A DNA stretch of 5,265 nt from Gammaproteobacteria bacterium. Its GTDB lineage: Bacteria > Pseudomonadota > Gammaproteobacteria > UBA1113. Position numbers and translations under genes: made by a program. The DNA lies in the NCBI GenBank assembly GCA_019752835.1, contig JAIELR010000067.1, positions 1 through 5,265 on the forward strand, written 5' to 3'. How positions within the stretch are numbered: the stretch's first letter is position 1; each line of letters starts with the position of its first letter. Under the pieces are notes generated by a model that was not told the origin of the DNA, ran no database searches, and worked only from the letters and a program-made list of their open reading frames with translations. This document shows, in pieces, positions 4,263 to 5,265 of the stretch.

Positions 4263-5265
4263 TTACTTATCACTTTCAAAAAAATCCTTTATGGTAACAA
4301 CGCTATTCACCATTTTCGCATAGCTTGTTCCCTTAAGGCCATTAGCAGAGATTATAGCTAAAAATATTTGTTTACTGGTACGGGTTATTTTTTTAAATAT
4401 TTCAATTTTTCGTGTTAGTTTTTGGGCGTATTGCTTATCTATCACATAAGGTTTATCTGTAAATTTAATCTCACAAATTGTGATAGCATCATCATGTCGG
4501 TCAAATAATAAATCTATCTGCGCGCCTTCCCCTGTCGTATCTTTTCGAGGTGCATACCTCCAAGGCGAAGCTAAGCTTGTTTCATCTATATTTAACGATT
4601 TTTTAATTTGTAGAATATGTTTATAACAGACATTTTCAAAAGCGTACCCCAACCAACCAAAATAAGCTGGGCTCTTAATAACGCCCTCCCAATATTTCGT
4701 TGTTCTATTCTGCTTTAGTTGGTTTTTTATAGGTGCGATCCACTTGAGATAAAAATAACAATATTCATCGCTAATTCTATAAAATAACCCTAATTTTTTA
4801 TGCCCATAGGGAATATAACTCGTAATAAAACCTGCATGCTCTAAATCTTCTAATCTTTTTGTTAATCGACCCCCAGCCCCTGTTAGCTTGCTTTTTTCTT
4901 CAATAACATTTCTATTCAGACCGTCTTGGTGTGTTCCAATTAACGTAACCAACTCTTTATACTGTTCTGAGTCCTCAAACAATGAGGCAAACACGTCATC
5001 AAATTCGTCTATCAACATGCCATTTGAGTTAAAAAATAAATTATCAAGATTTTGATCAATAGAGTAATTATTTTTTATTTGATTTAAATAAAATGGAATT
5101 CCTCCTATTGCCATGTATAACTTCATTACTTGCTGGTGATTACATTGATACCCAAGGTGTTTTAAGTACAGGGACGTTTCACCAAGATTGAAGGGTAATA
5201 ACCTAATTTTTCGAGTAACTCGATTATGAAGACCCCCTCGATTTTTTATAATTTTTTTAATTATC
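4263..5265 (-). CDS. COG1672/DUF234-type ATPase, C-terminal part; continues past the right edge
   Basis: The frame is open from the right edge (5265) to the stop at 4263, about 333 residues. The Met at 5126 is internal: translated sequence before it (NRGGLHNRVT..., LPFNLGE) still matches this family, so the start and the P-loop domain with Walker A and B lie outside the window. Visible parts in order are the end of the ATPase domain, the conserved LYMAIGGIPFYL (about 5120-5085), a winged helix (about 4950-4827, TGAGGRLTKRLEDLEHAGFI), DEYCYFYLKWI, and a DUF234-like C-terminus with AFE (Glu at 4637-4635), QIDLL (Asp at 4514-4512) and CEIK (Lys at 4466-4464), a PD-(D/E)XK-type layout. Such proteins are predicted cytoplasmic ATPases of unknown role. 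This one is not a copy of either upstream ATPase. Nothing in the visible part suggests it is broken. Confidence 0.9.
   Translation of the reverse strand, partial: IIKKIIKNRGGLHNRVTRKIRLLPFNLGETSLYLKHLGYQCNHQQVMKLYMAIGGIPFYLNQIKNNYSIDQNLDNLFFNSNGMLIDEFDDVFASLFEDSEQYKELVTLIGTHQDGLNRNVIEEKSKLTGAGGRLTKRLEDLEHAGFITSYIPYGHKKLGLFYRISDEYCYFYLKWIAPIKNQLKQNRTTKYWEGVIKSPAYFGWLGYAFENVCYKHILQIKKSLNIDETSLASPWRYAPRKDTTGEGAQIDLLFDRHDDAITICEIKFTDKPYVIDKQYAQKLTRKIEIFKKITRTSKQIFLAIISANGLKGTSYAKMVNSVVTIKDFFESDK

Overview
This is an AT-rich window that looks like an accessory or decaying island of a bacterial chromosome. A gammaproteobacterium with many mobile or host-associated genes (for example one of the Legionellales) is plausible. 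That guess rests only on base composition and gene families; there is no marker gene to confirm it.

Layout from left to right. Positions 1-199 are a leader holding a possible promoter and a tandem GTTGCAAC operator-like site. Next is a plus-strand gene (200-673) that matches only the N-terminal domain of DUF1016/YhcG proteins; the PD-(D/E)XK nuclease half is missing. Two related units follow, each built as minus-strand ATPase / divergent promoter / plus-strand ATPase, and each bounded by a long hairpin repeat. Unit A (about 785-2429) keeps the plus-strand ATPase (1168-2304) but only a broken start of the minus-strand ATPase (807-922). Unit B (about 2430-4196) keeps the minus-strand ATPase (2448-3788) but only the last 13 codons of the plus-strand ATPase (4030-4071). 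Finally, a third and different ATPase (4263 to the right edge, minus strand) enters the window; its N-terminal P-loop half lies outside.

The two complete ATPases are AAA_14/DUF4143-type proteins. Each has Walker A, Walker B and a C-terminal D...ExK nuclease-like motif. The partial one is of the COG1672/DUF234 type, which also ends in a D...ExK motif. DUF1016 proteins normally end in a PD-(D/E)XK domain too. All four genes therefore come from families of poorly understood proteins linked to nuclease-like folds and common in variable genome regions. No cellular role can be assigned from sequence.

The most notable structure is not in the proteins. It is the duplicated divergent unit with complementary loss of one gene from each copy, the three near-identical 22-bp-arm hairpins lying in all three 3'-to-3' gene gaps, and a 33-bp phased repeat in the divergent promoter that has three units in copy A and apparently four in copy B. 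No tRNA, rRNA, CRISPR array or transposase gene was seen.
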